A stretch of 64,000 bases of DNA, from positions 62,001 to 126,000 of the forward strand of contig NZ_PXYH01000006.1 of NCBI RefSeq assembly GCF_003012795.1. Reading direction: 5' to 3'. A model generated the notes under the pieces. That model saw nothing but the letters and a program-made list of their open reading frames with translations, did not search any database and had not been told where the DNA came from. Positions within the stretch are counted from its first letter, which is position 1; each line of letters starts with the position of its first letter. Source of the DNA: Zobellella taiwanensis (GTDB lineage Bacteria; Pseudomonadota; Gammaproteobacteria; Enterobacterales; Aeromonadaceae). A program made the position numbers and the translations under genes. Shown one piece after another: positions 7,223 to 18,447 of the stretch.

Positions 7223-8668
7223 CTATCTGCCTCCCAGCAGGGAGCCCAGCAGGCCGCGGGCAATACGCCGGCCCAGCTGACTGCCGATGCTGCGCAAGGT
7301 ACTCTTGGCCACGCTTTCCAGCAGTGAATCCCGGTTGCCGGCCCTGGCGGACGGCCGGGGTTGTGGCGCCGCCGCCGGCTGTTGCGCCAGCCGCCGCTCT
7401 AGCAGTTCGAATGCGGACTCCCGATCCAGCAGCTGCTCATAGCGCCCGGCCAGGGGGGACTGGGCCAGGCGGGTTTGGCGTTCTTCGGCGCTGAGCGGGC
7501 CGATGCGGGATTCGGGCGGACAAATCAGGGTCAGCTCCACCGCCGTGGGAGCGCCCTTGTTGTCCAGCACCGACACCAGTGCCTCGCCCACGCCCAGGGT
7601 GGTGATGGCGGCCAGGGTGTCGAAGGCGGGGTTGGGCCGGAAGGTGCGGGCCGCGGCCCGCACCGCCTGCTCGTCCCTGGGGGTAAAGGCGCGCAGGGCA
7701 TGCTGTACCCGGTGGCCGAGCTGGCCCAGTACGGTGTCCGGCAGGTCGAGGGGATTCTGGCTGATAAAGTAGATACCCACCCCCTTGGAGCGGATCAGGC
7801 GCACCAGTTGCTCTATTTTTTCCCGCAGTGGCCGGGGCGCCGACTGGAACAGCAGGTGGGCCTCGTCGAAAAAGAACACCAGCTCCGGCCGGGGCGGATC
7901 GCCCAGCTCCGGCAGGGTTTCGAACAACTCGCTCAGCAGCCACAGCAGGAAGGTGGTGTACAGCCGGGGGCTTTGCATCAGCCTGGTGGCGTCGAGAATG
8001 CTGACCACGCCCTGGCCGGAAAAGTCCCGTTGCATCAGATCCCGCAGGTTGAGCGAGGGCTCGCCGAAAAAATGTCCGCCGCCGTCCTGTTCCAACACCA
8101 GCAAGCGGCGCTGGATGGCGGCCAGGCTGTTGGCCGGCAGGTTGCCGTACTGGCGGCCGAGCGACTTGCCGTTATCGGCGACCCAGCCGAGCAGGGCACG
8201 CAGATCCTTGAGATCGAGCAGCAGCAGGCCCTCGTCGTCGGCAATGCGAAAGCAGCTGTACAGTATGCCGGTTTGGGTGTCGTTCAGCTCCAGGATATGG
8301 GCCAGCAGCAGTGGCCCCAGCTCCGAGATGCTGGCCCGCACCGGGTGGCCCTGGCGACCGTAAAGATCCCAGAACAGGGTCGGCGTGGCCCTGGGCTGGT
8401 ACTGGTCCCGGCCCAGCAGGGCAAGCCGCTCGGCGATTTTTCCGCCCGGGCTGGCGGGGGCGGCCAGCCCCGACAGATCGCCCTTGACGTCGGCCATGAA
8501 CACCGGCGTGCCGGCGCGGGAAAAGCCTTCCGCCAGGGTCTGCAGGGTGACGGTTTTGCCGGTGCCGGTGGCGCCGCTAATCAGCCCATGGCGGTTGGCC
8601 ATGGGCAGGCGCAGCGCCACCGGCTCCCGCTCGCGGTTACTGCCGAGGTAAAGCGATGTGGTGTCCAT
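7223..8668 (-). CDS. yjgR: HerA/FtsK-like ATPase, YjgR (DUF853) family
   Basis: A 481-residue soluble P-loop ATPase. Walker A is SGATGTGKT (about residues 31-39), followed by [12 protein letters not shown], Walker [12 protein letters not shown] (about 265) and the [13 protein letters not shown] motif typical of HerA-like helicases. It matches E. coli YjgR in order and length. The C-terminal ~90 residues are Ala/Gln/Pro-rich and end in a small basic helix with [10 protein letters not shown]. The biological role of YjgR is not firmly known; membership in the HerA/FtsK group implies nucleic-acid or protein-complex translocation by a hexamer. It is convergent with the bacterioferritin genes and 103 bp downstream of putP on the same strand. 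Confidence 0.85.
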   Translation of the reverse strand: MDTTSLYLGSNREREPVALRLPMANRHGLISGATGTGKTVTLQTLAEGFSRAGTPVFMADVKGDLSGLAAPASPGGKIAERLALLGRDQYQPRATPTLFWDLYGRQGHPVRASISELGPLLLAHILELNDTQTGILYSCFRIADDEGLLLLDLKDLRALLGWVADNGKSLGRQYGNLPANSLAAIQRRLLVLEQDGGGHFFGEPSLNLRDLMQRDFSGQGVVSILDATRLMQSPRLYTTFLLWLLSELFETLPELGDPPRPELVFFFDEAHLLFQSAPRPLREKIEQLVRLIRSKGVGIYFISQNPLDLPDTVLGQLGHRVQHALRAFTPRDEQAVRAAARTFRPNPAFDTLAAITTLGVGEALVSVLDNKGAPTAVELTLICPPESRIGPLSAEERQTRLAQSPLAGRYEQLLDRESAFELLERRLAQQPAAAPQPRPSARAGNRDSLLESVAKSTLRSIGSQLGRRIARGLLGSLLGGR

Positions 8669-8740
8669 GATGAGTCCCGGTTGAGAACGGATAGCCCAAA
8701 GCTTAGCCGATTTGCCGGGGTTGGCGCGGGGGAGAAGCAG

Positions 8741-8763
8741 GCTCCCACGGCGAGCGTGGGAGC
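8741..8763. repeat. Inverted repeat after putP
   Basis: GCTCCCACG and CGTGGGAGC form a perfect 9-bp stem around a 5-base loop, 9 bp beyond the putP stop. No T-run follows on either strand, so it looks more like a REP-type palindrome than an intrinsic terminator. It could still protect the putP mRNA end. Confidence 0.5.
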
Positions 8764-8771
8764 GATGGGGA

Positions 8772-10268
8772 TCAGTCGAGGGTTTGCAGGCTCTGCTGGT
8801 AGCTGTCGAAGGTCTTGCTCACCGAGGCGGCGGCACCGCCGGTCAGTTTGCTGACCGCAACGATGGCGACGGAGGCGAAGATAAAACCGGGCACGATTTC
8901 ATAGATATCGAAAATGCCGCCGGAGATCTGCTTCCACACCACCACGGTAATGCCACCCACCAGTACCCCGGCCAGGGCGCCGTTGCGGTTCATGTCGCGC
9001 CAGTACAGGCTGAACAGCAGAGCGGGACCGAAGGCGGCGCCAAAGCCGGCCCAGGCGTAGGACACCAGGCCCAGGACAGTGCTGTCGGGGTTGAAGGCCA
9101 GCAGCAGGGCGACAATGGACAGGGCGATGACCGCGAAGCGGCCCACGTTGACGATGCTCTCTGAGCTGGCATCGGGTTTGAACACCCGCTTGTAGAAGTC
9201 TTCCGCCAGGGCGGAGGAGGACACCAGCAGCTGGGAGTCGGCGGTGCTCATGATGGCGGCCAGGATGGCGGCCAGCAGGATGCCGGCGATTACCGGGTGG
9301 AACAGGGTATTGACCAGCACCATGAAGATGGTTTCCGGATCGGCCAGCTCGCCGCCCTGGACCTTATGCACATACAGCAGCCCGACCAGGCCCACCATGA
9401 CGGCGCCGGCCATGGACAGGAAGCTCCAGGTGACGGCGATGCGGCGGGCGGTGGTGAGATCCCTGTTGCTGCGGGTGGCCTTGAAGCGCGCCAGGATATG
9501 GGGCTGGCCAAAGTAGCCCAGGCCCCAGGCGGCGAGGGAAATGATGGCGATGGCCGACAGGGGTTCGCCCTTGGCGTCGTTCCACAGGGTCAGCAGTTCG
9601 GGGTTGAGGCTGTGCAGGTCGGCATTGAGCTGGCCAAAGCCTCCCTCCATGGCGGCGAGGGGCACGAACAGCAGGGCGGCGGCCATCAGCAGGCCCTGCA
9701 CCAGATCGGTCCAGGACACGGCCAGAAAGCCGCCGAACAGGGTATAGGACACGATGCACAGGGTGCCGACGATCACGGCGATGCTGTAGTCCAGGCCGAA
9801 CACGGTTTCAAACAGCTTGCCGCCCGCCACCAGGCCGGAGCTGGTGTAGAACAGGAAGAACAGCAGGATGAAAAAGGCGGAAATGGTCTGCAGCAGCTTG
9901 GAGTTGTCCTCGAACCGGCGCGACAGGTACTGGGGAATGGTGAGGGCGTTGTCGGTTTCGATGGAATAGGTGCGCAGCCGCTTGGCGCAGAACAGCCAGT
10001 TGGCCCAGGTGCCCAGCAGCAGGCCGCCGGCCAGCCACAGGGATTCGAGGCCGGCGGCATAGGCATAGCCGGGCAGGCCCAGCAGCAGCCAGCCGCTCAT
10101 GTCCGAAGCGCCGGCGGAAATGGCCGACGGCCAGGGGCCGAGGGAGCGGCCGCCGAGGAAGTAGTCGGACGAATTGGCGGTGCGCTGGTAGGCATAGTAG
10201 CCGATGGCCAGCATGCCGAGCAGATAGACGATAAAGGTGCCGGTAATGGCAAAGTTGGATTCAATCAT
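8772..10268 (-). CDS. putP: Sodium/proline symporter PutP
   Basis: A 498-residue solute:sodium symporter with about 13 membrane helices. Family landmarks include [20 protein letters not shown] with [14 protein letters not shown], the Na+-site region, and [14 protein letters not shown]. It imports proline with Na+ for use as carbon and nitrogen source. I chose the ATG at 10268 ([10 protein letters not shown]) because an AGGAGGAAACAGGGA ribosome binding site precedes it; the longer frame adds a basic tail not seen in PutP. An AraC-type regulator gene lies directly upstream on the same strand, and a direct repeat in the gap may be its operator. No putA is in view. Confidence 0.92.
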   Translation of the reverse strand: MIESNFAITGTFIVYLLGMLAIGYYAYQRTANSSDYFLGGRSLGPWPSAISAGASDMSGWLLLGLPGYAYAAGLESLWLAGGLLLGTWANWLFCAKRLRTYSIETDNALTIPQYLSRRFEDNSKLLQTISAFFILLFFLFYTSSGLVAGGKLFETVFGLDYSIAVIVGTLCIVSYTLFGGFLAVSWTDLVQGLLMAAALLFVPLAAMEGGFGQLNADLHSLNPELLTLWNDAKGEPLSAIAIISLAAWGLGYFGQPHILARFKATRSNRDLTTARRIAVTWSFLSMAGAVMVGLVGLLYVHKVQGGELADPETIFMVLVNTLFHPVIAGILLAAILAAIMSTADSQLLVSSSALAEDFYKRVFKPDASSESIVNVGRFAVIALSIVALLLAFNPDSTVLGLVSYAWAGFGAAFGPALLFSLYWRDMNRNGALAGVLVGGITVVVWKQISGGIFDIYEIVPGFIFASVAIVAVSKLTGGAAASVSKTFDSYQQSLQTLD

Positions 10269-10345
10269 TCCCTGTTTCCTCCGGGATGGCTTCCTGTATT
10301 GGCGGTGCGTCATAAGGCGCCGGGCCACGGAGATTGGACACCGTG

Positions 10346-10363
10346 GTTACGCTTTTGTTACGC
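10346..10363. promoter_or_regulatory. Direct repeat, candidate AraC-family operator for putP
   Basis: Two copies of GTTACGC (10346-10352 and 10357-10363) lie 11 bp apart, one helical turn, about 80 bp upstream of the putP start. Same-face direct repeats are how AraC-family activators usually bind. The regulator gene adjoins the site. Confidence 0.45.
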
Positions 10364-10442
10364 AAACAAGGATAGTAGGAGGAAGCGGCGCCGGGGTCTT
10401 TTGCTTTCCTGCGTTATTTTTTAGGAAAACTCCGGTACCGGC

Positions 10443-11213
10443 TCAGCGTCGCCACTTGCGGTAACGGGAAGGAGACAGGCCGAACCGGCTCGAAAACACC
10501 TGGGTGAACAGGCTCTGGCTGGAAAAGCCGCAATGCTGGGCGATACAGGCCAGGCTGTGCTGGCTGTCGGCGAGCAGGCGCCGGGCCTGTTCCAGGCGTT
10601 TTTCTAGCACATACTGGTAGGGGGACAGCCCGGTCTGCGCCTTGAACAGCAGGTGGAACTGGCTTTCGCCCAGAAAGGCGCAGCCGGCGAGCTGGGCCAC
10701 GGTGATTTTGCGCTCCAGGTGCTGGGCGATGTAGGCGTCGATCACCTCCAGGTTCAGTCGCTTGGCCCTGGGTTGCCGGCGGGGAAAGGCCATGTGCCGG
10801 TGCAGGGCGCACAGCAGGGTATGGGCGCAGGCCTGGCCGAGCAGGTGATCCTCCGGATTGGCGCGCATCTCCTGGCTCAGCACCGACACCAGTTGCCTGG
10901 CCGGGGGCGCGAGCTGGAAGTAACAGGGTTTGTCGAACAGCCCGGCCAGGCGTTCCTCCTGGCCAGGGGCCACCGGCTCCTGGCGCAGGGGCAGGTTGAC
11001 CACCAGAATGGCGTTGCTGCCCCGCCCGCCAAAGGCATGATCCCGCTCGGCAGACACCAGACAGCCCTGGCCCGGCCCTACCAGGTTGCCCTGGCCGGCA
11101 ATATCGAACTCGGTGCGGCCGTTCAGGCCGATGACGATCTGATTGTAGTGGTGCTGGTGATGCGCCATTTCCGTGGGCAATGCCATGATTTCAAAAGGCT
11201 TAAAAGCAGGCAT
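10443..11213 (-). CDS. AraC-family transcriptional regulator
   Basis: A 256-residue regulator. The N-terminal cupin-like sensing domain contains the His-rich segment EMAHHQHHYNQIVIGLNG. The C-terminal AraC double helix-turn-helix covers about residues 155-256 (LAGCAFLGESQFHLLFKAQT and IAQHCGFSSQSLFTQVFSS). The ligand is unknown. It reads into putP, 174 bp downstream, so proline-dependent control of putP is the simplest guess; AraC-type regulators of proline use are known in Pseudomonas. The ATG at 11213 follows a CAGGAAAA site. Confidence 0.88.
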   Translation of the reverse strand: MPAFKPFEIMALPTEMAHHQHHYNQIVIGLNGRTEFDIAGQGNLVGPGQGCLVSAERDHAFGGRGSNAILVVNLPLRQEPVAPGQEERLAGLFDKPCYFQLAPPARQLVSVLSQEMRANPEDHLLGQACAHTLLCALHRHMAFPRRQPRAKRLNLEVIDAYIAQHLERKITVAQLAGCAFLGESQFHLLFKAQTGLSPYQYVLEKRLEQARRLLADSQHSLACIAQHCGFSSQSLFTQVFSSRFGLSPSRYRKWRR

Positions 11214-11293
11214 GGGGTTTTCCTGAGGTTGGGCCGACGTTCACAAAAACGCCAATTGTACACCCCAAGCCGCCCGGGCTCCACGGCATCGGC

Positions 11294-12163
11294 TTACCCC
11301 AGCCGTTCCACCAGAAAATCCACCAGCAGCCGTACCTTGGGGGTGAGGTGGCGGTTGTGGGGATAGAGCACCCAGACCCCGTCGTCCGGCAGCCGGTAGG
11401 GGTCCAGCAGGCTGACCAGCTCGCCCCGGGCCAGCTCCTCCTGCACGTAATAGTCCGGCAACTGCACTATGCCGAGCCCTTTTATGGCCGCGTCCTTCAG
11501 CGCCAGGCCCGAGTTGCAGTGCCAGCCATTGCCCAGCCGGAAGCTCAGGGGCTGGCCCCGCACCACAAAGCGCCAGTGATCCACCGTGCCCGCCAGGCAC
11601 TTGTGCCGGCCCAGCTCGGCCAGGGTGGTGGGCGTGCCGTGGCGCTCCAGGTAGGCGGGCGCGGCACACAGGTACTGGGTGCGTCGGGCCAGTTTGCGGC
11701 ACATCAGCGAGGACGAGTCCAGGGTGCCGAGGCGGATGGCCAGGTCGAAGCCTTCCTGCACCAGATCCACCGTCTGGTTGGTCAGCACCATGTCCAGCTC
11801 CAGCGCCGGGTGCAGCAACAGAAAGTCGTTGACCAGGGGAGCCAGGAAATGCTCGCCATAATAGACGGGGGCGGTAATGCGCAGCCGGCCCACCGGGTTG
11901 CCCTCCATCGCCGACACCAGCCGTTCGGCCTCGGCCAGCCCGTCCAGCACCTTGCGGGTATGGTGATAGTACATCTGGCCCACTTCGGTCAGCCGCAGTT
12001 TGCGGGTGGTGCGATACAGCAGCTTGGCGCCCAGCCGGTCTTCCAGCTGGCTGAGGCGCCGGCTGACATGGGCGACAGACACCTCCAGCCTGCGGGCGGC
12101 GGCGGTGAAGCTGCCGGTTTCCACCACGCAGATAAATTCGTTGATACCATCCCAGTGAACCAT
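11294..12163 (-). CDS. LysR-family transcriptional regulator
   Basis: A 289-residue LysR regulator. The winged helix-turn-helix is at residues ~5-62 (FTAAARRLEVSVAHVSRRLS), followed by a substrate-binding domain (GRLRITAPVYYGEHFLAPLV onward) of the CrgA/AaeR-like group. It is divergent from the glutathione-dependent formaldehyde dehydrogenase gene, and LysR regulators commonly sit opposite this gene in proteobacteria. It therefore probably activates frmA in response to formaldehyde or S-hydroxymethylglutathione. No FrmR-type repressor gene is present here. Confidence 0.88.
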   Translation of the reverse strand: MVHWDGINEFICVVETGSFTAAARRLEVSVAHVSRRLSQLEDRLGAKLLYRTTRKLRLTEVGQMYYHHTRKVLDGLAEAERLVSAMEGNPVGRLRITAPVYYGEHFLAPLVNDFLLLHPALELDMVLTNQTVDLVQEGFDLAIRLGTLDSSSLMCRKLARRTQYLCAAPAYLERHGTPTTLAELGRHKCLAGTVDHWRFVVRGQPLSFRLGNGWHCNSGLALKDAAIKGLGIVQLPDYYVQEELARGELVSLLDPYRLPDDGVWVLYPHNRHLTPKVRLLVDFLVERLG

Positions 12164-12179
12164 TATTACTCAGCTGTAA

Positions 12180-13481
<1,302 letters not shown>

Positions 13482-13513
13482 ACGAAAAATAGCGTTAAGC
13501 TTTCAACGTGATA

Positions 13514-13605
13514 TGGAGCGTGGGCGACTCGCCCGCAATTTGGCGCGAAGCGCCAACATTAAGTGCCCTGAGGGGCACTGATGCAGGCGGGCCGCCTGCG
13601 CTCCA
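13514..13605. repeat. BIME-like paired REP element between frmA and fghA (copy 2)
   Basis: The left end TGGAGCGTGGGCGACTCGCC and the right end (13583-13605, closing CGCTCCA) are inverted copies matching at about 18 of 23 bases. Between them are the hairpins TTGGCGC-GAA-GCGCCAA and AGTGCCC-TGA-GGGGCACT. Two REP units in opposite orientation plus inner hairpins are the hallmark of a BIME. It lies inside a probable frmA-fghA transcript and could adjust the ratio of the two enzymes. Confidence 0.65.
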
Positions 13606-13641
13606 GGCCTTCTTTTCAGCCGATTTTTCAAGGATCCCTCG

Positions 13642-14478
13642 ATGCAACTGGTACAAGAGCAAAAATGCTTCGGCGGTCGCCAAATCCGCTACCAGCATGA
13701 ATCCCAAAGCCTCAACTGCAGCATGCAGTTTTCCGTATTTCTGCCGCCCCAGGCCGAACAGGGAGCCGTGCCGGCCCTGTACTGGCTGTCGGGCCTGACC
13801 TGCACCGACGAGAACTTTTCGTCCAAGGCCGGCGCCCAACGTATGGCCGCCGAACTGGGCCTGGCGCTCGTCATTCCCGACACCAGCCCCCGGGGCGAGG
13901 GCGTGGCCGACGATCCGCAGGGTGCCTACGATCTGGGCCTGGGGGCAGGGTTTTACGTTAACGCCACCGAAGCGCCCTGGAACAAGCACTACCGCATGTA
14001 CGACTATGTGCTGAACGAGCTGCCGGCGCTGGTGGAAGCCGAGCTGCCGCTCAGCGGCAAGCGCGCCATCAGCGGCCATTCCATGGGCGGCCACGGCGCC
14101 CTGGTGCTGGCCCTGCGCAACCCCGAGCGGTTTGTGTCGGTGTCGGCCTTTGCGCCCATCTCCAACCCCACGGATTGCCCCTGGGGCCACAAGGCCTTGA
14201 GTGCCTACCTGGGTGAAGACAGAGCCGCCTGGGCCGAGTACGACACCAGCCTGCTGCTCAAGGCAAAAGGCTGTGCACTGCCCATGCTGGTGGACCAGGG
14301 CGAGGCCGACAACTTCCTGGCCGAGCAACTCAAACCGCAAGCGCTCAAGGCTGCCGCCGAACATGTTGGCGCCGAACTGACCCTGCGCCTGCAACCGGGC
14401 TACGACCACAGCTATTACTTTATTGCCAGCTTTATCGAAGACCACCTGCGCTTCCACGCCCGCCACCTGGGCTGCTGA
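13642..14478 (+). CDS. fghA: S-formylglutathione hydrolase
   Basis: A 278-residue alpha/beta-hydrolase of the esterase D family that splits S-formylglutathione into formate and glutathione, completing formaldehyde detoxification begun by FrmA. The nucleophile elbow is [10 protein letters not shown] (Ser near residue 147). The acid region is [10 protein letters not shown] and the catalytic His is in [10 protein letters not shown]. The ATG at 13642 follows AAGGA. Its last 47 bases overlap, on the other strand, the end of the yjeH reading frame. Confidence 0.95.
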   Translation: MQLVQEQKCFGGRQIRYQHESQSLNCSMQFSVFLPPQAEQGAVPALYWLSGLTCTDENFSSKAGAQRMAAELGLALVIPDTSPRGEGVADDPQGAYDLGLGAGFYVNATEAPWNKHYRMYDYVLNELPALVEAELPLSGKRAISGHSMGGHGALVLALRNPERFVSVSAFAPISNPTDCPWGHKALSAYLGEDRAAWAEYDTSLLLKAKGCALPMLVDQGEADNFLAEQLKPQALKAAAEHVGAELTLRLQPGYDHSYYFIASFIEDHLRFHARHLGC

Positions 14479-15787
14479 ACCTTAAAAAGGGGTCGGAGTC
14501 ATTTAAAAATTGACTCCGACCCCTTTTTATATTTTTTGCCCTCTGTGGCAGATGCGGGCGGGCGGCCCGTGCGGCAATAAAGCCGGCGCCCAGGGCGAGG
14601 GCGTAGCCGGCTTCCCAGCCGAGCGAGAGCAGCACGCCCAGGCACAGCAGTGCAGAGATGGCGGCTAGGGCGCGCCAGAAGCCTGAAAGCAGTTTTACCC
14701 CGGCGATCATCGCCAGCAAATACACCAGCACAAAGTTGCCGTTGGCGTAGCGGATCAGGGTGTCCAGCGGCAGCCGGAACAGCCAGGCGGCCAGCACGCA
14801 CAGGGCGCACACGCCAATCACCCAGGCCAGGGCGCGCAGCGGGGCGCCGTTGCGGTTAAGGCGGGCCAGGCCGGCTGGCAGCTTGCCTTCGTCCGCCAGG
14901 CTCCACAGCAGCCGGGCAAAGCCCTGCACATAAATGTTGATGCTGGCAAAGCAGGCCAGGTAACCCACCAGGGCCGCGGCCCAGCGCCCGCCCTCGCCAA
15001 ACAGCCGGGCCATCAGGGTGGGGATGGAGGTGGTGTTGGCCAGCTCGCTACCATATACCCCAAAGCGCAACACCGCCAGGGCGCAGGCCAGGTACACCAG
15101 CCCGGCCAGCAGCATGCCACACAGCAGCGCCAGGGGAAAATCCCGCTTCGGGTTTCTGAATTCCTCTCCCATGTGGGTAAAGGCTTCGAGCCCCACAAAG
15201 CACCAGAACATCACGCCCAGGGCGGCGGGCAGCAGGCCCCATTGCACTTCATGCAGGGGCGGCAGGGCCGGGGGTGCTGCCAGCAGGCCGCCGGCCCACC
15301 ACACGGCCAGCAACAGCAGCACTATGGCCAGGGCAATCAGCACCTGCACCAGGCCGGAGGCGCGGGTTTTGCGGCTGCCCAGCAGCAGCATCAGCCCCAG
15401 GGTGGCCAGTTGCACCAGCAGGTCGCCGGCGGCGGAAAGGTCGAACAGGGCATGCCAGAAACCGGCGGTCAGGGTGAGGGCGGCGGGCAGCCCCACCGGC
15501 AGCACCGCCAAAAACAAAAAGGCGGCCAGTTTTTCCATGGGGGCGCCCAGGCCCCGGCCAATCAGGTGGGGCGCGCCGCCGGCGTGGGGAAAGCTCTGGC
15601 CCAGGCGGGCAAAGCTGAAGGCCACCGGCAGCACCAGCAGCACCAGCCCCAGCCAGGCCCATACCGAACCCGGCCCGGCAATGCTGGCAGCCACCGCCGG
15701 CACGACAAAAATGCCGGTGCCCAGCAGCGAGGTGGCCATCATGCCGGTGCCGTAGGCCAGGCCCAGCTCTTTGTTTAAACGCCCCAT
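14432..15787 (-). CDS. yjeH: Amino-acid exporter YjeH (APC family) with a repeat-encoded C-terminal tail
   Basis: A 451-residue APC-superfamily transporter with about 12 helices, starting [20 protein letters not shown] as in YjeH. E. coli YjeH exports methionine and branched-chain amino acids and is about 418 residues long. Here the frame passes the usual end and continues through the 45-bp palindrome at 14484-14528 into the 3' end of fghA. Roughly the last 32 residues, from [11 protein letters not shown] on, are thus encoded by the repeat and antisense fghA sequence. The insertion appears to have removed the original stop codon. The divergent Lrp-type gene is the probable regulator. Confidence 0.88.
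   Translation of the reverse strand: MGRLNKELGLAYGTGMMATSLLGTGIFVVPAVAASIAGPGSVWAWLGLVLLVLPVAFSFARLGQSFPHAGGAPHLIGRGLGAPMEKLAAFLFLAVLPVGLPAALTLTAGFWHALFDLSAAGDLLVQLATLGLMLLLGSRKTRASGLVQVLIALAIVLLLLAVWWAGGLLAAPPALPPLHEVQWGLLPAALGVMFWCFVGLEAFTHMGEEFRNPKRDFPLALLCGMLLAGLVYLACALAVLRFGVYGSELANTTSIPTLMARLFGEGGRWAAALVGYLACFASINIYVQGFARLLWSLADEGKLPAGLARLNRNGAPLRALAWVIGVCALCVLAAWLFRLPLDTLIRYANGNFVLVYLLAMIAGVKLLSGFWRALAAISALLCLGVLLSLGWEAGYALALGAGFIAARAARPHLPQRAKNIKRGRSQFLNDSDPFLRFSSPGGGRGSAGGLR
14484..14528. repeat. GGGGTCGGAGTCA palindrome, copy 1
   Basis: Arms AAAAAGGGGTCGGAGTCA (14484-14501) and its exact complement (14511-14528) enclose a 9-base AT-rich centre. A copy with identical arms lies at 46131-46175. 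Palindromes with this core are widespread in gammaproteobacteria and are associated with REP-associated tyrosine transposases. With A- and T-runs on both sides it can also act as a bidirectional terminator between fghA and yjeH. Confidence 0.8.
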
Positions 15788-15850
15788 TTTGTTTCAAATC
15801 CCGTGTGCCCGAATTCTGATATATTAGCGCCAACAACCAAAATCCCGAGC

Positions 15851-15894
15851 CGGCAGAACGACGGATAAAGGCAACGCTTTGCCGGTTTCTGCCG
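15851..15894 (+). promoter_or_regulatory. Nested hairpin in the yjeH-lrp intergenic region
   Basis: CGGCAGAA (15851-15858) pairs with TTCTGCCG (15887-15894), and inside it GGCAA (15870-15874) pairs with TTGCC (15879-15883). It lies 30 bp before the GTG of the Lrp-type gene, so it may be a structured leader or a symmetric binding site for the regulator itself. Confidence 0.35.
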
Positions 15895-15924
15895 TGATTT
15901 GGCGGGGAGAGCAGAGAGGCAGGG

Positions 15925-16350
15925 GTGGACAAGTTCGATCAACACATAGTGGCGCTGCTGGTGGCCAATGCCCGCATGGCGGTGGCCGCCATTGCCCGCG
16001 AGGTCAATCTGTCGCGTTCGGCGGTCTCGGAGCGTATTCGCAACCTTGAACAAAAAGGCGTCATTCGCGGCTACCACGCTCGCCTGGGGGCCGCGCCCGC
16101 CCAGGTGCGCGCCTACATGGAACTCCATTACCTGGTGCATCGCTGCGAACAGCACGCCGCCCGGCTGAGGAATATTCCCGAGGTGCGCCAGGCCTTCACC
16201 ATCAGCGGCGACACCGACATCATGCTTTATGTGGAAGCCGCCACCATGGCCCGGCTGGAGGAAGTGCGCAGCCACATCGAGCGCCTGCCCGACATCAAAA
16301 CCGTAAAAACCCATATCATCCTGTCCGAACTCATCCACAACCCGGGGTGA
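15925..16350 (+). CDS. Lrp/AsnC-family regulator
   Basis: A 141-residue Lrp-type regulator. The N-terminal helix-turn-helix (MAVAAIAREVNLSRSAVSERIRNL region, residues ~15-45) is followed by an RAM/ligand-binding domain (AFTISGDTDIMLYVEA). Translation begins with GTG at 15925 behind GAGAGGCAGG. It is divergent from the amino-acid exporter yjeH, which it probably controls in response to an intracellular amino acid. The helD gene starts at its stop codon, so the two may be co-transcribed. Confidence 0.85.
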   Translation: MDKFDQHIVALLVANARMAVAAIAREVNLSRSAVSERIRNLEQKGVIRGYHARLGAAPAQVRAYMELHYLVHRCEQHAARLRNIPEVRQAFTISGDTDIMLYVEAATMARLEEVRSHIERLPDIKTVKTHIILSELIHNPG

Positions 16351-16352
16351 AC

Positions 16353-18365
16353 ATGCAGATATACAAGGCCCACTGGCTGGCGCCCTGGTTCAATCATCCT
16401 TTCCTGGCTACCGAACTGACCGCCGCCGGCCCCGTGCTGCACCTCAAGCATGAGCGCCACGCCCTGGCCTGGGATGAACTGAGCGCGCCGCCCCGGCTGG
16501 AAGCCGCCCGCCGCCTCTACCGGCTGCGGTTGTTGTGCACCCAGGGCAACATCGAGCTGGGCTGGCTGCCCGGGGCGGTGGCCAGGCCGCTGGCGGAGGC
16601 CGTTACCCTGGGCTGGTTTCAGCATCATGGCGAGCGGGTGCGGCCCCTGGCGGAGCATTGCCTTTCGGTGCTGGAGCAGGGGTATTTGCGCCATTCCCGC
16701 TGGCGCGAGCTCAAGGCGCGGGTGGCGGCCGAGCCGGTGGACTGGTCCGCTTGCCCGCCGCCCGGGGCGCTGGACGACCGCACCCGGGCCGCCTTTGAGC
16801 TGGTGGCCACGTTGCAGGGGGCGGACGAGTCCTGGCTGGAACAGTGCCGCCGGGAATATTGCCGCCAACTGCTGGCCGAATACGCCGCCCTGTTCGACGG
16901 CCTGGAGGCCCATCCGCTCACCGAGGCCCAGCGCCTTGCCTGTGTGGTGGATGACGATCACAACCTGGTGCTGGCCGGTGCCGGTTGTGGCAAAACCAGC
17001 GTGATGGCGGCGCGCAGCGCTTTTTTGCTGGCTTCTCGCCAGGCCCGGGCCGATGAACTGCTGCTGCTGGCCTTTGGCAACGAGGCGGCGGCAGAAATGG
17101 CCGAGCGGCTGGCCAGCCGGCCCGAGACCACCCCGGTCAAGGTGAGCACCTTCCATGCCCTGGGGTTGATGATCCTGGCCCGGGTGGAGGGACGGACACC
17201 TTCCTTAAGCCCGCTGGCCCAGAATGACAAGGCCCGCCAGGGCGCCTTTGCCGCCTGGCTGGAGCAGTTGGGGCAAGACGACCCGGGGTACGGCGAACGG
17301 TTGCTCGACTGGCTGCGCCGCCACCGCTTCCAGGTGGTGCCCCGGCCGGATTTTATGCGGCTGGCGCGGGAATGGATGCCCCTGGTGGCGGCGCTCAAGC
17401 TCTACGGCGAGCCGGACCCTGTTGAGCTAACGCCGGATCAGGCCGAGCAGCTGGCGCTGGTGCGGCCGCTGCTGCACCGCTACCAGGCGCAGTTGGCCGA
17501 GCGGGGCGATATCGACTTCGACGATATGATCGAACGGGCCGTCGAGTATGTGCGCCGGGGCCGGTTCGAGGTGCCCTGGCGCCACATTCTGGTGGACGAG
17601 TTTCAGGATATTTCCCGCGCCCGCGCCGGCCTGCTGCTGGCCCTGCGCGACGCCGCACCCGGACTTTCCCTGTTTTGCGTGGGGGACGACTGGCAGGCCA
17701 TTTACCGCTTCAGCGGCGCCGATGTTTCCCTGACCACCGGATTTGCGCAGGTGTTCGGGGCCAGTGCCGTGACGGCGCTTGACCGGACCTTCCGCTTCAA
17801 CAACCGTATCGAGCAGGTGGCCAGCCGCTTTGTCACTCGCAATCCGGGCCAGCTCGCCAAGCGGCTTGCCGCCCAGCGGCACAGCGAGGGCCCCTGTGTG
17901 CACGTGTTGCCGGTGGACCACGACAGCCAGATGGACGCGGTCAGCCGCTTGCTGGCGCAAATCGCCGCCCAGCGGCCGGAGGCTTCCGTATACCTCTTGG
18001 CGCGTTTTCGCTTTGCCCTGCCCGATGCGTCCCAACTCGCCGGCTGGCAGCGGCGTTTTCCGGGACTGACCCTGGAGGCCCAAACCCTGCACGGCGCCAA
18101 GGGCAAGGAGGCGGACTGCGTGATCCTGCTGGGCCTGAGCCGGGGCAAATACGGTTTTCCACCGGAAAAAAGCGGCTCCGAACTGCTCGACCTGTTGTTG
18201 CCGGAACAGGAACCCTTTCCCCACGCGGAGGAGCGGCGGCTGTTTTATGTGGGGCTGACCCGGGCCCGGGACCAGGTATTCCTGCTGGCCGACCGGCAGA
18301 TCCCCTCGGTGTTCGTCAAGGAACTGCTTGACGGCGGCTACCCCGGCGTCAGTCGCTGGAGCTAG
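16353..18365 (+). CDS. helD: DNA helicase IV (UvrD/Rep superfamily)
   Basis: A 670-residue superfamily-1 helicase with the HelD layout: a unique N-terminal ~190 residues, then Walker A LVLAGAGCGKTSVMAAR (about residue 205), VSTFHALGLMIL, Walker B HILVDEFQDISRARAGL, GDDWQAIYRFSGADV, TLHGAKGKEAD and LFYVGLTRARD. It unwinds DNA 3' to 5' with ATP and takes part in recombination and repair. An upstream in-frame GTG (16347) overlaps the lrp stop. The ATG at 16353 is better placed behind GGGGTGA. It is convergent with the ureohydrolase gene. Confidence 0.92.
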   Translation: MQIYKAHWLAPWFNHPFLATELTAAGPVLHLKHERHALAWDELSAPPRLEAARRLYRLRLLCTQGNIELGWLPGAVARPLAEAVTLGWFQHHGERVRPLAEHCLSVLEQGYLRHSRWRELKARVAAEPVDWSACPPPGALDDRTRAAFELVATLQGADESWLEQCRREYCRQLLAEYAALFDGLEAHPLTEAQRLACVVDDDHNLVLAGAGCGKTSVMAARSAFLLASRQARADELLLLAFGNEAAAEMAERLASRPETTPVKVSTFHALGLMILARVEGRTPSLSPLAQNDKARQGAFAAWLEQLGQDDPGYGERLLDWLRRHRFQVVPRPDFMRLAREWMPLVAALKLYGEPDPVELTPDQAEQLALVRPLLHRYQAQLAERGDIDFDDMIERAVEYVRRGRFEVPWRHILVDEFQDISRARAGLLLALRDAAPGLSLFCVGDDWQAIYRFSGADVSLTTGFAQVFGASAVTALDRTFRFNNRIEQVASRFVTRNPGQLAKRLAAQRHSEGPCVHVLPVDHDSQMDAVSRLLAQIAAQRPEASVYLLARFRFALPDASQLAGWQRRFPGLTLEAQTLHGAKGKEADCVILLGLSRGKYGFPPEKSGSELLDLLLPEQEPFPHAEERRLFYVGLTRARDQVFLLADRQIPSVFVKELLDGGYPGVSRWS

Positions 18366-18406
18366 ACAGTGTGTGCCGCTCCCGGGAGTCGGCCTTTTGC
18401 GGACGG

Positions 18407-18438
18407 GCCGCCCGTGCCTCAGATGAGGTGGGCGGCTT
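18407..18438. terminator. Hairpin between helD and the ureohydrolase gene
   Basis: GCCGCCC (18407-18413) pairs with GGGCGGC (18430-18436), with an inner CCTCA-GA-TGAGG stem and a short TT after it. It sits in the 82-bp gap between convergent genes and probably stops both transcripts. Confidence 0.55.
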
Positions 18439-18447
18439 GGGAGAGAG

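Noticed and set aside
8741-8763. Perfect hairpin after putP as an intrinsic terminator
   Set aside because: No T-run follows on the strand that would need it, so it is listed as a repeat instead.
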